DNA from: Achromobacter sp. HZ34
Lineage (GTDB): Bacteria > Pseudomonadota > Gammaproteobacteria > Burkholderiales > Burkholderiaceae_B
Assembly: GCF_002209485.1 (NCBI RefSeq)
Contig: NZ_NJIX01000009.1
Span: 62,001 to 126,000 of the forward strand
DNA length: 64,000 nt
Direction of reading: 5' to 3'
Shown: positions 1 to 7,439 of the stretch, one piece after another
Position numbering within the stretch: position 1 is the stretch's first letter
Layout: each line of letters opens with the position of its first letter
Made by a program: the position numbers and the translations under genes
The notes under the pieces: model-generated
What the model was told of the DNA's origin: nothing
Seen by the model: the letters and a program-made list of their open reading frames with translations, nothing else
Databases searched by the model: none

Positions 1-1
1 A

Positions 2-262
2 CTGGTCGAGGAAGGCGGCGAAGTCATCGAAGAGTTCGAGAAGGGACCGGTGCGGGATGCCGGCCTGATCGCAGCCGCGCAGAAGGTGGAACATTACGAG
101 ATCGCCACCTACGGCACACTGTGCGCGCTGGCGAAACACCTGGGCCTGAAGACCGCGGCGAAACTACTCCACGACACCTTGCTGGAAGAGAAGGCGACGG
201 ACGAGAAACTGACCAAGTTCGCCCAGGCGGACATCAATTTGGCGGCAAAGGCAGTCAGCTAG
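2..262 (+). CDS. Ferritin-like DUF892 (YciE-type) protein, 3' end only
   Basis: The frame is open from the first bases of the window, so this is the C-terminal part (about 86 residues) of a longer gene that starts upstream. The helical pattern and the stretch [11 protein letters not shown] followed by a leucine-rich helix and [13 protein letters not shown] match the last two helices of DUF892/YciE ferritin-like proteins, which are four-helix-bundle proteins of about 165 residues often linked to stress. The E-x-x-H-Y-E-I-x-x-Y pattern supplies the usual ferritin-like metal-ligand residues (known for the family). A GTG at position 50 lies inside the domain and is unlikely to be the true start. 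A strong terminator follows 14 bases after the stop. The family call is fairly secure; the physiological role is unknown. Confidence 0.75.
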   Translation: MVEEGGEVIEEFEKGPVRDAGLIAAAQKVEHYEIATYGTLCALAKHLGLKTAAKLLHDTLLEEKATDEKLTKFAQADINLAAKAVS

Positions 263-276
263 TGATGGAATTGGCA

Positions 277-302
277 GGGGGGCTTGGCCCCCCTTTTTTT
301 TT
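277..302 (+). terminator. Rho-independent terminator after the DUF892 gene
   Basis: A 7-bp perfect GC stem (GGGGGGC / GCCCCCC, loop TTG) is followed directly by nine T residues. It lies 14 bases after the stop codon of the ferritin-like gene, so it ends that transcript. There is no T-run on the opposite strand, so it does not serve the permease gene coming from the right. Confidence 0.9.
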
Positions 303-445
303 GTACGTTCGTTTTCCGCGCAGGACGCAGGCCACGTGGGTGGGGGAGGCTTGCGCAGCAATGCCTCCATGACCTGAACATGCAGCGTGGCAGCACAAGC
401 GTACTGATTACAGACGTTCTCTCACTTGGGCGTCGAGCGGATTTT

Positions 446-1528
446 CTAGAACCGCAACCCGATGGCCAGCCCCGCGCCCACCAGCGCCAGCACCAGTACA
501 CCGATGATCAGGGTGGCCAGTTCGCGGGGGCGGAAGGAGCGCGCGACCATGGCCAGGGACGGCAGGCTGATGGGTGGCAGCGTCACGAGCAGGGCGGCAG
601 CGGGGCCGGCCGCCATGCCCAGGGACAGCATGGCCTGCACGATGGGCACCTCACCGGCGGTGGGGATGACGAACAGCAGGCCGGCCACGGCAAGGCCGAC
701 GATCCACAGCCATTCATTACCGATGCTGGCGTCCACATGGGGGAACAGCCACGCCCGGGCGGCGCCCAGCAGCAGCACCAGGACGATGTATTCCGGAATC
801 AAGCGCAGCGCCATCCGGACGAACAGGCGCAGCCAGCGGGCGAAGGGATGCATGCCGTCGTCGGCCTGGACGTCGGCGTCGGCGGACTGCATGGCCTTGG
901 CCTGCGCTTCGTCGAAGCCGCGAATTTCGCCGTGGCTCATGCGATTGATCAGCCAGCCCAGGCCGAACACCATGACGATGCCCAGGGCCAGCCGCAGCCC
1001 CGTCCATTGCCATCCCAGCACGAAGCCCATGAAGACCAGCGTGGCGGGATTGAGCATCGTGTTGCCCAGCCAGAAGGCCACCGTGCTGCCCGGGGCAGCC
1101 TGGCAACGGCGCAGGCCAGCCACCACCGGTGCGGCACAACAGGTGCACATCATGCCGGGCACCGACAGCAAGCCGCCCGCGAAGACGCTGCCCAGGCCCG
1201 TGCCGCCCAGGGCTCGCACGATCCAGCGGTGTGGCAGCAAGGCCTGCACCGCGGAGCCCAGCAGCAGGCCCAGGACCATGGCCTGCCAGATCGCCTTGCC
1301 ATAGGCCAGGGCGTAGTTCAGCGCGGCCGTGAACGATGCCGGCGGCGGCGCGGCTTCCGTGCCCATCAGGATGGACGCGCCGATCGAGTGATGCTCGGCT
1401 GCCACGAAGGCCCGCTGGTAGTAGGGCGACCATTTCACGTAGAACAGGCCGGCGACAGCCAGCAGCACGAAAACGGCGATGCCTAGCGCGGGATTGACCG
1501 CGCGGCGTTGATCGGAGGTTGTGGACAT
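446..1528 (-). CDS. DUF318/ArsP_1-family permease with CTCC motif
   Basis: This is a 360-residue polytopic inner-membrane protein with about eight to nine hydrophobic segments in two halves, separated by a charged cytoplasmic stretch (about residues 195-225). The first half has a GxLLSVPGMMCTCCAAPV segment and the second half a matching IPTAGEVPIVQAML segment, the inverted-repeat layout of the ArsP_1/DUF318 permeases (pfam03773). Family members export organoarsenicals or metals, or have no known substrate. The paired cysteines CTCC in a membrane segment suggest a soft-metal substrate such as Cu, Zn or As(III); this is inference. No strong ribosome-binding site is visible, and no metal regulator lies next to it in the window. 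It appears to be transcribed alone, with 91 bases to the next gene. Confidence 0.8.
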   Translation of the reverse strand: MSTTSDQRRAVNPALGIAVFVLLAVAGLFYVKWSPYYQRAFVAAEHHSIGASILMGTEAAPPPASFTAALNYALAYGKAIWQAMVLGLLLGSAVQALLPHRWIVRALGGTGLGSVFAGGLLSVPGMMCTCCAAPVVAGLRRCQAAPGSTVAFWLGNTMLNPATLVFMGFVLGWQWTGLRLALGIVMVFGLGWLINRMSHGEIRGFDEAQAKAMQSADADVQADDGMHPFARWLRLFVRMALRLIPEYIVLVLLLGAARAWLFPHVDASIGNEWLWIVGLAVAGLLFVIPTAGEVPIVQAMLSLGMAAGPAAALLVTLPPISLPSLAMVARSFRPRELATLIIGVLVLALVGAGLAIGLRF

Positions 1529-1619
1529 TGTTCGAAGTCGTCGCGGGGGGCAACGTCCTGGCAGGTTCTGGGAATGGGGTCTGGTGGGCGGGATTGTAGT
1601 CGTGGCGCGAGTGCCACGC

Positions 1620-2684
1620 TCAGCCTATCGTCTGCGTGACTTCACCGTTGCGGTCCTTGATCATCGTGGGCAGTACGTCGAAGCGCAGGCCCTTGTAGGA
1701 CTGGACGTCGTAGCTGCCGCGGCGGGCTTGCAGCAGGGCGGCGATCTCGGTGACGGTGGCCGCTTCCAGTTCGACATGGAGTTCATTGTCCTCCACGCTG
1801 GCGGCATTCTTCTGCCCAAGCGTGAACCGCACGCTCATGTTCGGCCCCAGTACGCGGAAGGATCGGTCGAAGGGCAGGCGCAGCGGCAACAGGGCGGTCA
1901 GTTCGGACACTTGGCGGGCGCCTATCTCGATGATGACCTGGTCCGCACGCAGCAACCGTTTTTCCTGGCGCCAGGTCAGTTGGTCGGTAAAGATGCTGCC
2001 GGTGGCCGAGCCGTCCTCGCGCAAGCCTTGCGCGAGGCGTTCCGGCACGCCGTCGAGCTGCAGCAGCGACGGCCGCGCCAGGTCGGTGATCCACAAGGGC
2101 ATGCCGGGCTTCAGGGCCTCCAGCAGCTTCAGTACCTTCCACTGCCGGCCAGCATAGGCTTCGTCGTCCGTCAGGCCGATGACCTGCAGGAACTCCATGC
2201 GTCCGTTGGGGGTATCGATGGCGGGCAGTTCCGGATCGGCCGTCAGGGCGATGTAGCAAAGCAGGGTGTCTTCTTCTGACGCGATGGGACCGTTGATGGC
2301 CATCCAGTCGCCATCGCGAAAGACGTTGCCGGACTGGAACACATAGCGGGCCAGGTTCTGCAGGAAGTTCAGCGCCCACGCCGGCGGCTCCTCGGCGTCG
2401 GGCTCGCAACGCAGGCGGAAGGTCAACTCGAAACCGTAGCCGCTGATGTCCGCATCTTCGCTTTCCTTGGCGTAGAGCTCGGATAAGCCATACGTCAGGA
2501 AGTGCCAGTGCGGCACGGGGGCCAACCGTTTCCACACGCTGGTGCCGTCCAGCGGATTCGGCCCACCCAGGCGGGCACTGATCACGTTGCCGTAGTGCAG
2601 CGGTTCCTGGTCGGGATACAAGGGCTGCATTGCGGCATCGATCGCATTCCAGCCAGGCGAGCCATCGTCTACGTCATGTTCCAT
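1620..2684 (-). CDS. Suppressor-of-fused (SUFU) domain protein
   Basis: This is a 354-residue soluble protein. The N-terminal part contains GWNAIDAAM, LYPDQEPLHYG, RLGGPNPLDGTSVW and HWHFLTYGLSELY, the hallmark order of the SUFU domain. In animals SUFU restrains Gli transcription factors; bacterial members are widespread, and some are immunity proteins to secreted toxins (family knowledge). The C-terminal 150 residues are less typical. The start is set at the ATG at 2684, 11 bases after AAGG, rather than the longer open frame to 2816, whose added N-terminus looks random. No toxin gene is adjacent, so an immunity role is not supported here. It stands alone between the permease and the rightward DUF3597 gene. 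Confidence 0.85.
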   Translation of the reverse strand: MEHDVDDGSPGWNAIDAAMQPLYPDQEPLHYGNVISARLGGPNPLDGTSVWKRLAPVPHWHFLTYGLSELYAKESEDADISGYGFELTFRLRCEPDAEEPPAWALNFLQNLARYVFQSGNVFRDGDWMAINGPIASEEDTLLCYIALTADPELPAIDTPNGRMEFLQVIGLTDDEAYAGRQWKVLKLLEALKPGMPLWITDLARPSLLQLDGVPERLAQGLREDGSATGSIFTDQLTWRQEKRLLRADQVIIEIGARQVSELTALLPLRLPFDRSFRVLGPNMSVRFTLGQKNAASVEDNELHVELEAATVTEIAALLQARRGSYDVQSYKGLRFDVLPTMIKDRNGEVTQTIG

Positions 2685-2938
2685 GAGTTTTCGGCCTTGT
2701 AATACGGTTGGGGGGAAGGCTTGCGATCGGGTACACCCCCAAGGCTTCATCCTTTGCGAGCGTCCGATGGGAGAACGAGGCAGGCCGATGCCAGGCGGCG
2801 CGGAAACGATCTGCAACGCTTGTACACCGTCAAGCGGCTGCCGTGTTCAAGAATCGTAACGAGGTGCTTTTGCACGAAATATGGCCAGCCCGCAACGCTA
2901 CCATTCGCCGTACCGTCCAACGAATGAAGGAGCTTTCC

Positions 2939-3364
2939 ATGGGAATTTTTTCCACGATACTCGCCAAGATATTTCCTTCTGATCATCCCGCTGCCGCCAG
3001 CGGCGCCGCCGGGGCAGCAGCCGGCTCGGCGCCGGGCGCTGCGCCTGCATCCGGCGGCGCCCCCGCGGCGGCCTCCGGTGCAGCACCCGCCGCGGCCAAC
3101 CTGCCGCCGGTGGACGTCGAAGCCATACTCTCGGCCAAACAGGCCAGCAGTGGGCAGCCCCTCAACTGGAGGACTTCCATCGTCGACCTGATGAAACTGC
3201 TGGGGCTGGATAGCAGTCTGGCCGCACGCAAGACGCTGGCAGGCGAGCTGGGCTATACGGGCAGCACCGATGACTCGGCCGCCATGAACATCTGGCTGCA
3301 CAAGGAAGTGATGACCAAGCTGGCCGCCAACGGCGGCAAGGTGCCGGACGATCTGAAGAATTGA
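2939..3364 (+). CDS. DUF3597-domain protein
   Basis: This is a 141-residue protein beginning MGIFSTILAKIFP, with an Ala/Gly/Pro-rich linker at about residues 20-52 and a conserved C-terminal domain (VDVEAILSAK, GQPLNWRTSIVDLMKLLGLD, SAAMNIWLHKEVM). This is the layout of the DUF3597 family, whose fold resembles LysM-like or peptidoglycan-associated domains but whose function is unknown. A clear AAGGAG at 2927-2932 lies six bases before the ATG; a second in-frame ATG 15 bases upstream is less well placed. The next gene starts 39 bases later with its own AAGGAGG, so the two probably form a small operon. Homologues often sit in stress-type operons, so a general stress role is only a guess. Confidence 0.8.
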   Translation: MGIFSTILAKIFPSDHPAAASGAAGAAAGSAPGAAPASGGAPAAASGAAPAAANLPPVDVEAILSAKQASSGQPLNWRTSIVDLMKLLGLDSSLAARKTLAGELGYTGSTDDSAAMNIWLHKEVMTKLAANGGKVPDDLKN

Positions 3365-3403
3365 TCTTCTTCGCTGAACGCACGTCTTTCAAGGAGGCCC
3401 ATC

Positions 3404-3967
3404 ATGGGTTTCGATCTTGGCAGTCTGCTTTCCCAGTTCGCCAACGCCGCCAACAACGGCAATAAGGCCAATACCACTGCCCCGGCCGGCGACGTGTCCG
3501 ACCACTTCGACCAGGCCGCGCAGAACGCGCCGGCCGACCTGCTGAGCCAGGGCCTGGCCGCCATGCTGCGTTCCGACCAGACGCCGCCGTTCGCGCAAGC
3601 CGCGGCGCAGATGTTCGGCCAGGCCAATCCCGACCAGCAGGCCGGCATGCTGAATCATCTTCTGAGCGGCATCGGGCCGTCGGTGCTGGCATCGCTCATG
3701 AGCGGCGCCGCGGGTGGGGGCCTGGCCTCCCTGCTGGGGCAAGCCACCGCGCAGGGAGGCGGCCAGCCCACGGTGACGCCCGCACAGGCTGCCACCGTCA
3801 CGCCGGATCAAGTGGCGCAGCTGGCCGGCCACGCGGAACAGCAGAACCCGGACATCGTCGAGCATATGAGCGCGTTCTATGCCGAGCACGCCAGCCTGAT
3901 CAAGACGCTGGGCGGCGCCGCGCTGACGGTGGCCCTGGCGAAGATGGCGGCAACGCACCGGGGTTGA
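3404..3967 (+). CDS. Conserved unknown protein, Ala/Gln-rich, partner of DUF3597 gene
   Basis: This is a 187-residue protein preceded by a strong AAGGAGG site. I do not recognise a named family. The sequence is rich in Ala, Gln and Asn with several amphipathic helices. The middle has SGIGPSVLASLMSGAAGGGLASLLGQA, resembling membrane-inserting or YidB/DUF937-type glycine-alanine stretches (split here by description only). The C-terminal segment around LIKTLGGAALTVALAKMA could be a weak membrane-associated helix. There is no signal peptide. It follows the DUF3597 gene by 39 bases and is followed by a good terminator, so the pair forms one transcript. Function unknown. Confidence 0.7.
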   Translation: MGFDLGSLLSQFANAANNGNKANTTAPAGDVSDHFDQAAQNAPADLLSQGLAAMLRSDQTPPFAQAAAQMFGQANPDQQAGMLNHLLSGIGPSVLASLMSGAAGGGLASLLGQATAQGGGQPTVTPAQAATVTPDQVAQLAGHAEQQNPDIVEHMSAFYAEHASLIKTLGGAALTVALAKMAATHRG

Positions 3968-4004
3968 ATCCCGCGGCGAAGCCGGCGCCGGAGGTGCAAG
4001 CAGA

Positions 4005-4035
4005 GGGCTTGTGGATCTATCCACGAGCCCTTTTT
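4005..4035 (+). terminator. Rho-independent terminator of the DUF3597 operon
   Basis: An 11-bp stem with one G-T wobble (4005-4015 with 4020-4030, loop TCTA) is followed by five T. It lies about 40 bases after the stop of the second gene. Confidence 0.85.
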
Positions 4036-4046
4036 GTATCGCACTG

Positions 4047-4071
4047 TACGTGTCCCTGGGACCGACACATA
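4047..4071 (+). promoter_or_regulatory. Inverted repeat shared with the second exported hydrolase (copy A)
   Basis: The arms TACGTGTC and GACACATA (7 of 8 complementary) are separated by nine bases. The right half CCTGGGACCGACACATA differs at only two positions from the stretch at 35531-35547, which lies in the same orientation in front of the other exported alpha/beta hydrolase. It is 122 bases before the start codon. This is a candidate operator; the binding protein is unknown, but the OmpR-type regulator next to copy B is the obvious candidate. Confidence 0.5.
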
Positions 4072-4192
4072 CGCAAACCAAGCGGAGGGCGCGCTTCGTT
4101 AAAAAGACTCCAACGCCAGATTCATCCGTCCATGCACAGCACTGCTGACGGATGCCGGCGCCCCCACCTACATCTGCCTTGGAGCATGCATC

Positions 4193-5266
4193 ATGTCGAA
4201 TCTCGTGAATCCCCAGCGCCGCCGTCTGCTCGGCTCGACCTCGGCCCTGGCCGCCCTCGGACTGCTGGTTCCGGCCCTGGGCAGCACGGCCCGCGCTCAG
4301 GGCGCGCAGCCTGGCGCCGCCGCCGGGGGCTCGGCGCGCGCCGCCGGCTCCACGTCTTCCAGCACGGGCTCCTTCGGCACAATCCGCCAGATCGACGCCG
4401 GCACCTTGAACATCGGCTACGCGGAAGTGGGTCCCGCCAACGGCCCGGTGGCCATTCTGCTGCATGGCTGGCCCTACGACATCCACAGCTTCGTCGACGT
4501 CGCGCCGATGCTGGCGGCAGCCGGCTACCGCGTGATCGTCCCTTATCTGCGTGGCTACGGCTCCACGCGCTTCCTGTCGGCGGAGACGCCGCGCAACGGG
4601 CAGCAGGCGGTGGTGGCCCTGGACATCATCGCGCTGATGGACGCCTTGAAGATCGACAAGGCCGTGATCGCGGGCTTCGACTGGGGCGCGCGCACGGCCG
4701 ACATCCTGGCCGCCCTGTGGCCGGAACGCTTTCGCGGCCTGGTGTCGGTAAGCGGTTATCTGATCGGCAGCCAGCAGGCCAATGCCAAGCCGCTGCCGCC
4801 GGCCGCCGAGCTGCAATGGTGGTACCAGTTCTATTTCGCCACGGAGCGCGGCGCGCAGGGCTACGCAGCCAATGTGCACGCTTTCAACAAATTGATCTGG
4901 CAGCAGGCATCGCCCAAATGGCAGTTCGACGACGCCACCTATGAACGTTCGGCGCGGTCCTTCGACAATCCCGATCATGTAGCGGTGGTGATCCACAACT
5001 ACCGCTGGCGCCTGGGGCTGGCGCAAGGCGAGCCCCGTTACGACGACTATGAGCGTCGCCTGGCCGCCGCGCCCAAGATCACCATCCCCGCCATCACCAT
5101 GGAGGGCGACGCCAACGGCGCCGCCCACCCGGCGCCGGCCGCCTACGCCAAGCAGTTCACCAACAAATACCAGCACCGCGATCTCACCGGTGGCATCGGC
5201 CACAACCTGCCGCAGGAAGCGCCCAAGGCTTTTGCCGATGCAGTGTTACAGGTGGTGAAACTCTAA
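4193..5266 (+). CDS. Tat-exported alpha/beta hydrolase, epoxide hydrolase/dehalogenase-like
   Basis: This 357-residue enzyme has a twin-arginine leader (QRRRLLGS, residues 8-15, then a hydrophobic stretch and ARAQ at 33-36), so it is probably folded in the cytoplasm and exported to the periplasm. A low-complexity Ala/Gly/Ser linker follows to about residue 60. The fold shows HGWP (91-94, oxyanion loop) and GFDWGA with Asp163 as the nucleophile instead of Ser, and His337 in GGIGHNLP. The HGWP plus Asp combination points to epoxide hydrolases and haloalkane dehalogenases rather than esterases (family knowledge). The substrate is unknown. The gene is transcribed alone and is preceded by an inverted repeat shared with the hydrolase at 35639. 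Confidence 0.85.
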   Translation: MSNLVNPQRRRLLGSTSALAALGLLVPALGSTARAQGAQPGAAAGGSARAAGSTSSSTGSFGTIRQIDAGTLNIGYAEVGPANGPVAILLHGWPYDIHSFVDVAPMLAAAGYRVIVPYLRGYGSTRFLSAETPRNGQQAVVALDIIALMDALKIDKAVIAGFDWGARTADILAALWPERFRGLVSVSGYLIGSQQANAKPLPPAAELQWWYQFYFATERGAQGYAANVHAFNKLIWQQASPKWQFDDATYERSARSFDNPDHVAVVIHNYRWRLGLAQGEPRYDDYERRLAAAPKITIPAITMEGDANGAAHPAPAAYAKQFTNKYQHRDLTGGIGHNLPQEAPKAFADAVLQVVKL

Positions 5267-5361
5267 GGACGAAAGGGCCTACCGGTTCCGGTTCCGGACG
5301 CGTCGGTCGCGGGATTTCAGGTCGATCCTGCTACCGCGCCGTAACGTATCTTGCGTATGGA

Positions 5362-5380
5362 TGAGAAAGCTTCTTTCTTA
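5362..5380. promoter_or_regulatory. Inverted repeat with BvgA-like heptads (site 1)
   Basis: AGAAAG CTT CTTTCT is a perfect 6-bp inverted repeat. It contains TTTCTTA, which fits the heptad WTTCYTA bound by BvgA-type regulators, and its imperfect mirror TGAGAAA five bases away. It lies about 280 bases before the transporter start. This is a candidate only: the spacing between heptads differs from the classical adjacent arrangement. Confidence 0.35.
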
Positions 5381-5521
5381 CGGAAGAGGATGGAAGCGCA
5401 GATCGGTGAAATAAATTGAAATTAACGAGGGTGTGATGTGCCTGCATTAGTGGTGGGTAAACAACGCATCTGAGCCGTCTTCCCGCAATAAACAGCTCGA
5501 AATCACTCTTTATTGGCGGTT

Positions 5522-5537
5522 TAAGAAAAATTTCCCT
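5522..5537. promoter_or_regulatory. Inverted heptads TAAGAAA-AA-TTTCCCT resembling an fha-type BvgA site (site 2)
   Basis: TAAGAAA is an exact mirror of the BvgA heptad TTTCTTA, and TTTCCCT two bases later matches TTTCCTA at five of seven positions. The primary BvgA site of fha promoters is made of two such heptads in inverted orientation (established for Bordetella). The site is about 125 bases before the transporter start. Whether this organism has BvgA cannot be seen here. Confidence 0.4.
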
Positions 5538-5660
5538 GGGGAGCGGGTAGTGATGAGCAGCAATAGACTGTGATCTTCACAATTCAAATGTTTACGAATA
5601 AGACATGTATGTGTCAAATAGCGGAGAGTTATTCAAATTGTAAAGCCGCAGCCGCCATCC

Positions 5661-7418
5661 ATGTCGCACCGCAAGAGTTCGTCTTCGCCGTCCCCCCTTT
5701 CCCTCCGTTCCGTTCTTCGCCCGGGTTCGTCCCGGGGATCATGCTGGGGTTCTCGAACCGGCATGGCCTTGGCGCTGGCCCTGGCCGCCGGCTCCGTGGC
5801 AGCGCAGAATGTGCAGCTGCCTTCCGGCGCTGAAGCCGGACGTCCCTTGCCGCAGCCGGCCATGCCGCTGAGTTCGCCCGGCGTGCCGGCGGTCACCGTG
5901 CAGCAGGGCAGCGCCTCGCAGGCCCCCGCGGGCGCGGACAAGCTGAACTTCACGCTGACGGACATGCGCATCGAAGGCGTGACGCGCTATCGCGCCGACG
6001 AACTGCAGCCGCTGTACCAGGGCCTGGTCGGCAAGACGATCACCGTGGCCGATGCCTTCAACGTCGCCAACGAGATCGAGCTGCGCTACCGCAATGCAGG
6101 CTATGTCACCACGCGCGTCATCGTGCCGGAGCAGACCATCGACGACGGTCGCTTCCGCATCGTGGTGGTGGAAGGCTTCATTTCCGATGTCGTCTATGAC
6201 GGCGACGTCGGCCCGGCCAAGGCCGCGGTGGAGAAGCTGGTGCGGCGCCTGCGCGGCATGCGTCCGGTCAATGTCGCCGACGTCGAACGCCAACTGCTGC
6301 TGGCCAACGACCTGGCGGGGATGACGGTGCGGGCTTCGCTGGAACCCTCGCCCAAGGAAGTGGGCGGTTCGGTGCTGGTGGTACATAGCGAGCGCAAGGC
6401 GGTCGACGCGCGCGTGGGCATGGACAACCGCAGCTCGCCTTACCTGGGCTGGAGCGAAGCCACCACCCAGATAAGCCTGAACTCATTCGGCGAGCGCGCC
6501 GACCACGCCACGCTGTACGGCAGCCTGGGCTTTCCCGCCTACCGCAGCAAGTCCGTGGGCGGTGCGTACGATATGCTGGTGACCGACACGGGCATGACCT
6601 TCGGCTTGACGGCCAACTACGCCAAGAGCGAACCGGGCCGGGAACTGGCCCAGCTCAACGTCGCCAGCGACGTGCAGTCCTACGCGGCCACCGCCACCTA
6701 CCCCATCATCCGTTCGCGCCTGGAAAACCTGCGTGCGGTGGGCCTGTTCGAGGCGCGCAACGTCACCACCGACATCACCGGCGCGCCGTTCACCAGCGAC
6801 CGCCTGCGCGTGCTGCGCCTGGGCCTGAGCTACGACCGCACCGATACCTGGAACGGCATCACCGCCGTGCGCGGCACCCTGCACCAGGGCCTGAACACCA
6901 TGGGCGCCAGCAAGGAAGGCTCGGCACTGGCCTCGCGCGAGAACGGCAAGCCCGACTTCTTCAAGGCCACGGCGGAACTGACGCGCCTGCAGCAGCTGAA
7001 CGACCGCTTCAGCCTGGTGGCGACCTTCGCCGGCCAGTACAGCGCCAGCCCCTTGCTGGCCAGCGAAGAGTTCGCCCTTGGCGGCCCCAACTTCGCGCGT
7101 GGCTACGACGACGGCGAAGTGTCGGCCGACAGCGGCATGGCCGCGTCGCTGGAACTGCGTTATGCCATTTCCTCGGCCACCTTCCTGCCGCATGGCGCGC
7201 ATGTCTACACCTTCGTCGACGGCGGCCGCATCTATTCGCGTTCGGCCAGCGCCGACGTGACGCGCAGCAAGCTCGCCTCCTTCGGCGGCGGCGTGCGCGC
7301 CAACATCACCAAGTCCGTCTATGCCACGTTCGAAGTCGCCAAACCGCTCAGCGACGATGTCCTGACCCAGGGCAACAAGAACCCCCGCATTTTCTTCAGC
7401 ATTTCGGCCCAGTACTAA
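5661..7418 (+). CDS. Two-partner secretion outer-membrane transporter (TpsB, FhaC/ShlB type)
   Basis: This 585-residue outer-membrane protein should export the giant adhesin encoded just downstream. It has a long basic N-terminus, a hydrophobic signal core around residues 35-47 ending AAQ, and a Pro/Gly linker. POTRA domains start near residue 95 (LNFTLTDMRIEGV) and include LRYRNAGYVTTRVIVPEQ (about 141-158). A 16-strand-type beta-barrel follows. The conserved barrel motif is present as FARGYDDGEVSADSG, and the chain ends in an aromatic residue (AQY), as expected for BAM-assembled barrels. The length is typical for FhaC/HMW1B proteins (550-590). The start is uncertain: no good ribosome-binding site precedes this ATG. 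The adhesin gene begins 21 bases after the stop, so the two are co-transcribed. Confidence 0.9.
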   Translation: MSHRKSSSSPSPLSLRSVLRPGSSRGSCWGSRTGMALALALAAGSVAAQNVQLPSGAEAGRPLPQPAMPLSSPGVPAVTVQQGSASQAPAGADKLNFTLTDMRIEGVTRYRADELQPLYQGLVGKTITVADAFNVANEIELRYRNAGYVTTRVIVPEQTIDDGRFRIVVVEGFISDVVYDGDVGPAKAAVEKLVRRLRGMRPVNVADVERQLLLANDLAGMTVRASLEPSPKEVGGSVLVVHSERKAVDARVGMDNRSSPYLGWSEATTQISLNSFGERADHATLYGSLGFPAYRSKSVGGAYDMLVTDTGMTFGLTANYAKSEPGRELAQLNVASDVQSYAATATYPIIRSRLENLRAVGLFEARNVTTDITGAPFTSDRLRVLRLGLSYDRTDTWNGITAVRGTLHQGLNTMGASKEGSALASRENGKPDFFKATAELTRLQQLNDRFSLVATFAGQYSASPLLASEEFALGGPNFARGYDDGEVSADSGMAASLELRYAISSATFLPHGAHVYTFVDGGRIYSRSASADVTRSKLASFGGGVRANITKSVYATFEVAKPLSDDVLTQGNKNPRIFFSISAQY

Positions 7419-7439
7419 GCAGCAGAGACGATACCGATC

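Larger units (their letters stand above)
5267..5660. other. 394-base AT-rich intergenic control region before the TPS operon
   Basis: No gene is seen. The part from about 5340 to 5650 is clearly richer in A+T than its surroundings and carries two inverted heptad-like elements (5362-5380 and 5522-5537). It is the only place for a promoter of the transporter-adhesin operon and probably gives a leader of some length. I see no terminator for the upstream hydrolase gene. Confidence 0.7.

Noticed and set aside
284-1486. Plus-strand open frame of 400 codons over the permease gene
   Set aside because: It is Gln/His/Gly-rich shadow sequence. The minus strand gives a polytopic membrane protein with family motifs.
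3389-5203. Antisense open frame of 604 codons across the unknown gene and the hydrolase
   Set aside because: It crosses a terminator and intergenic DNA, and the translation is of shadow type (Arg/Gly/Ala/His). The plus-strand genes have ribosome-binding sites and family motifs.
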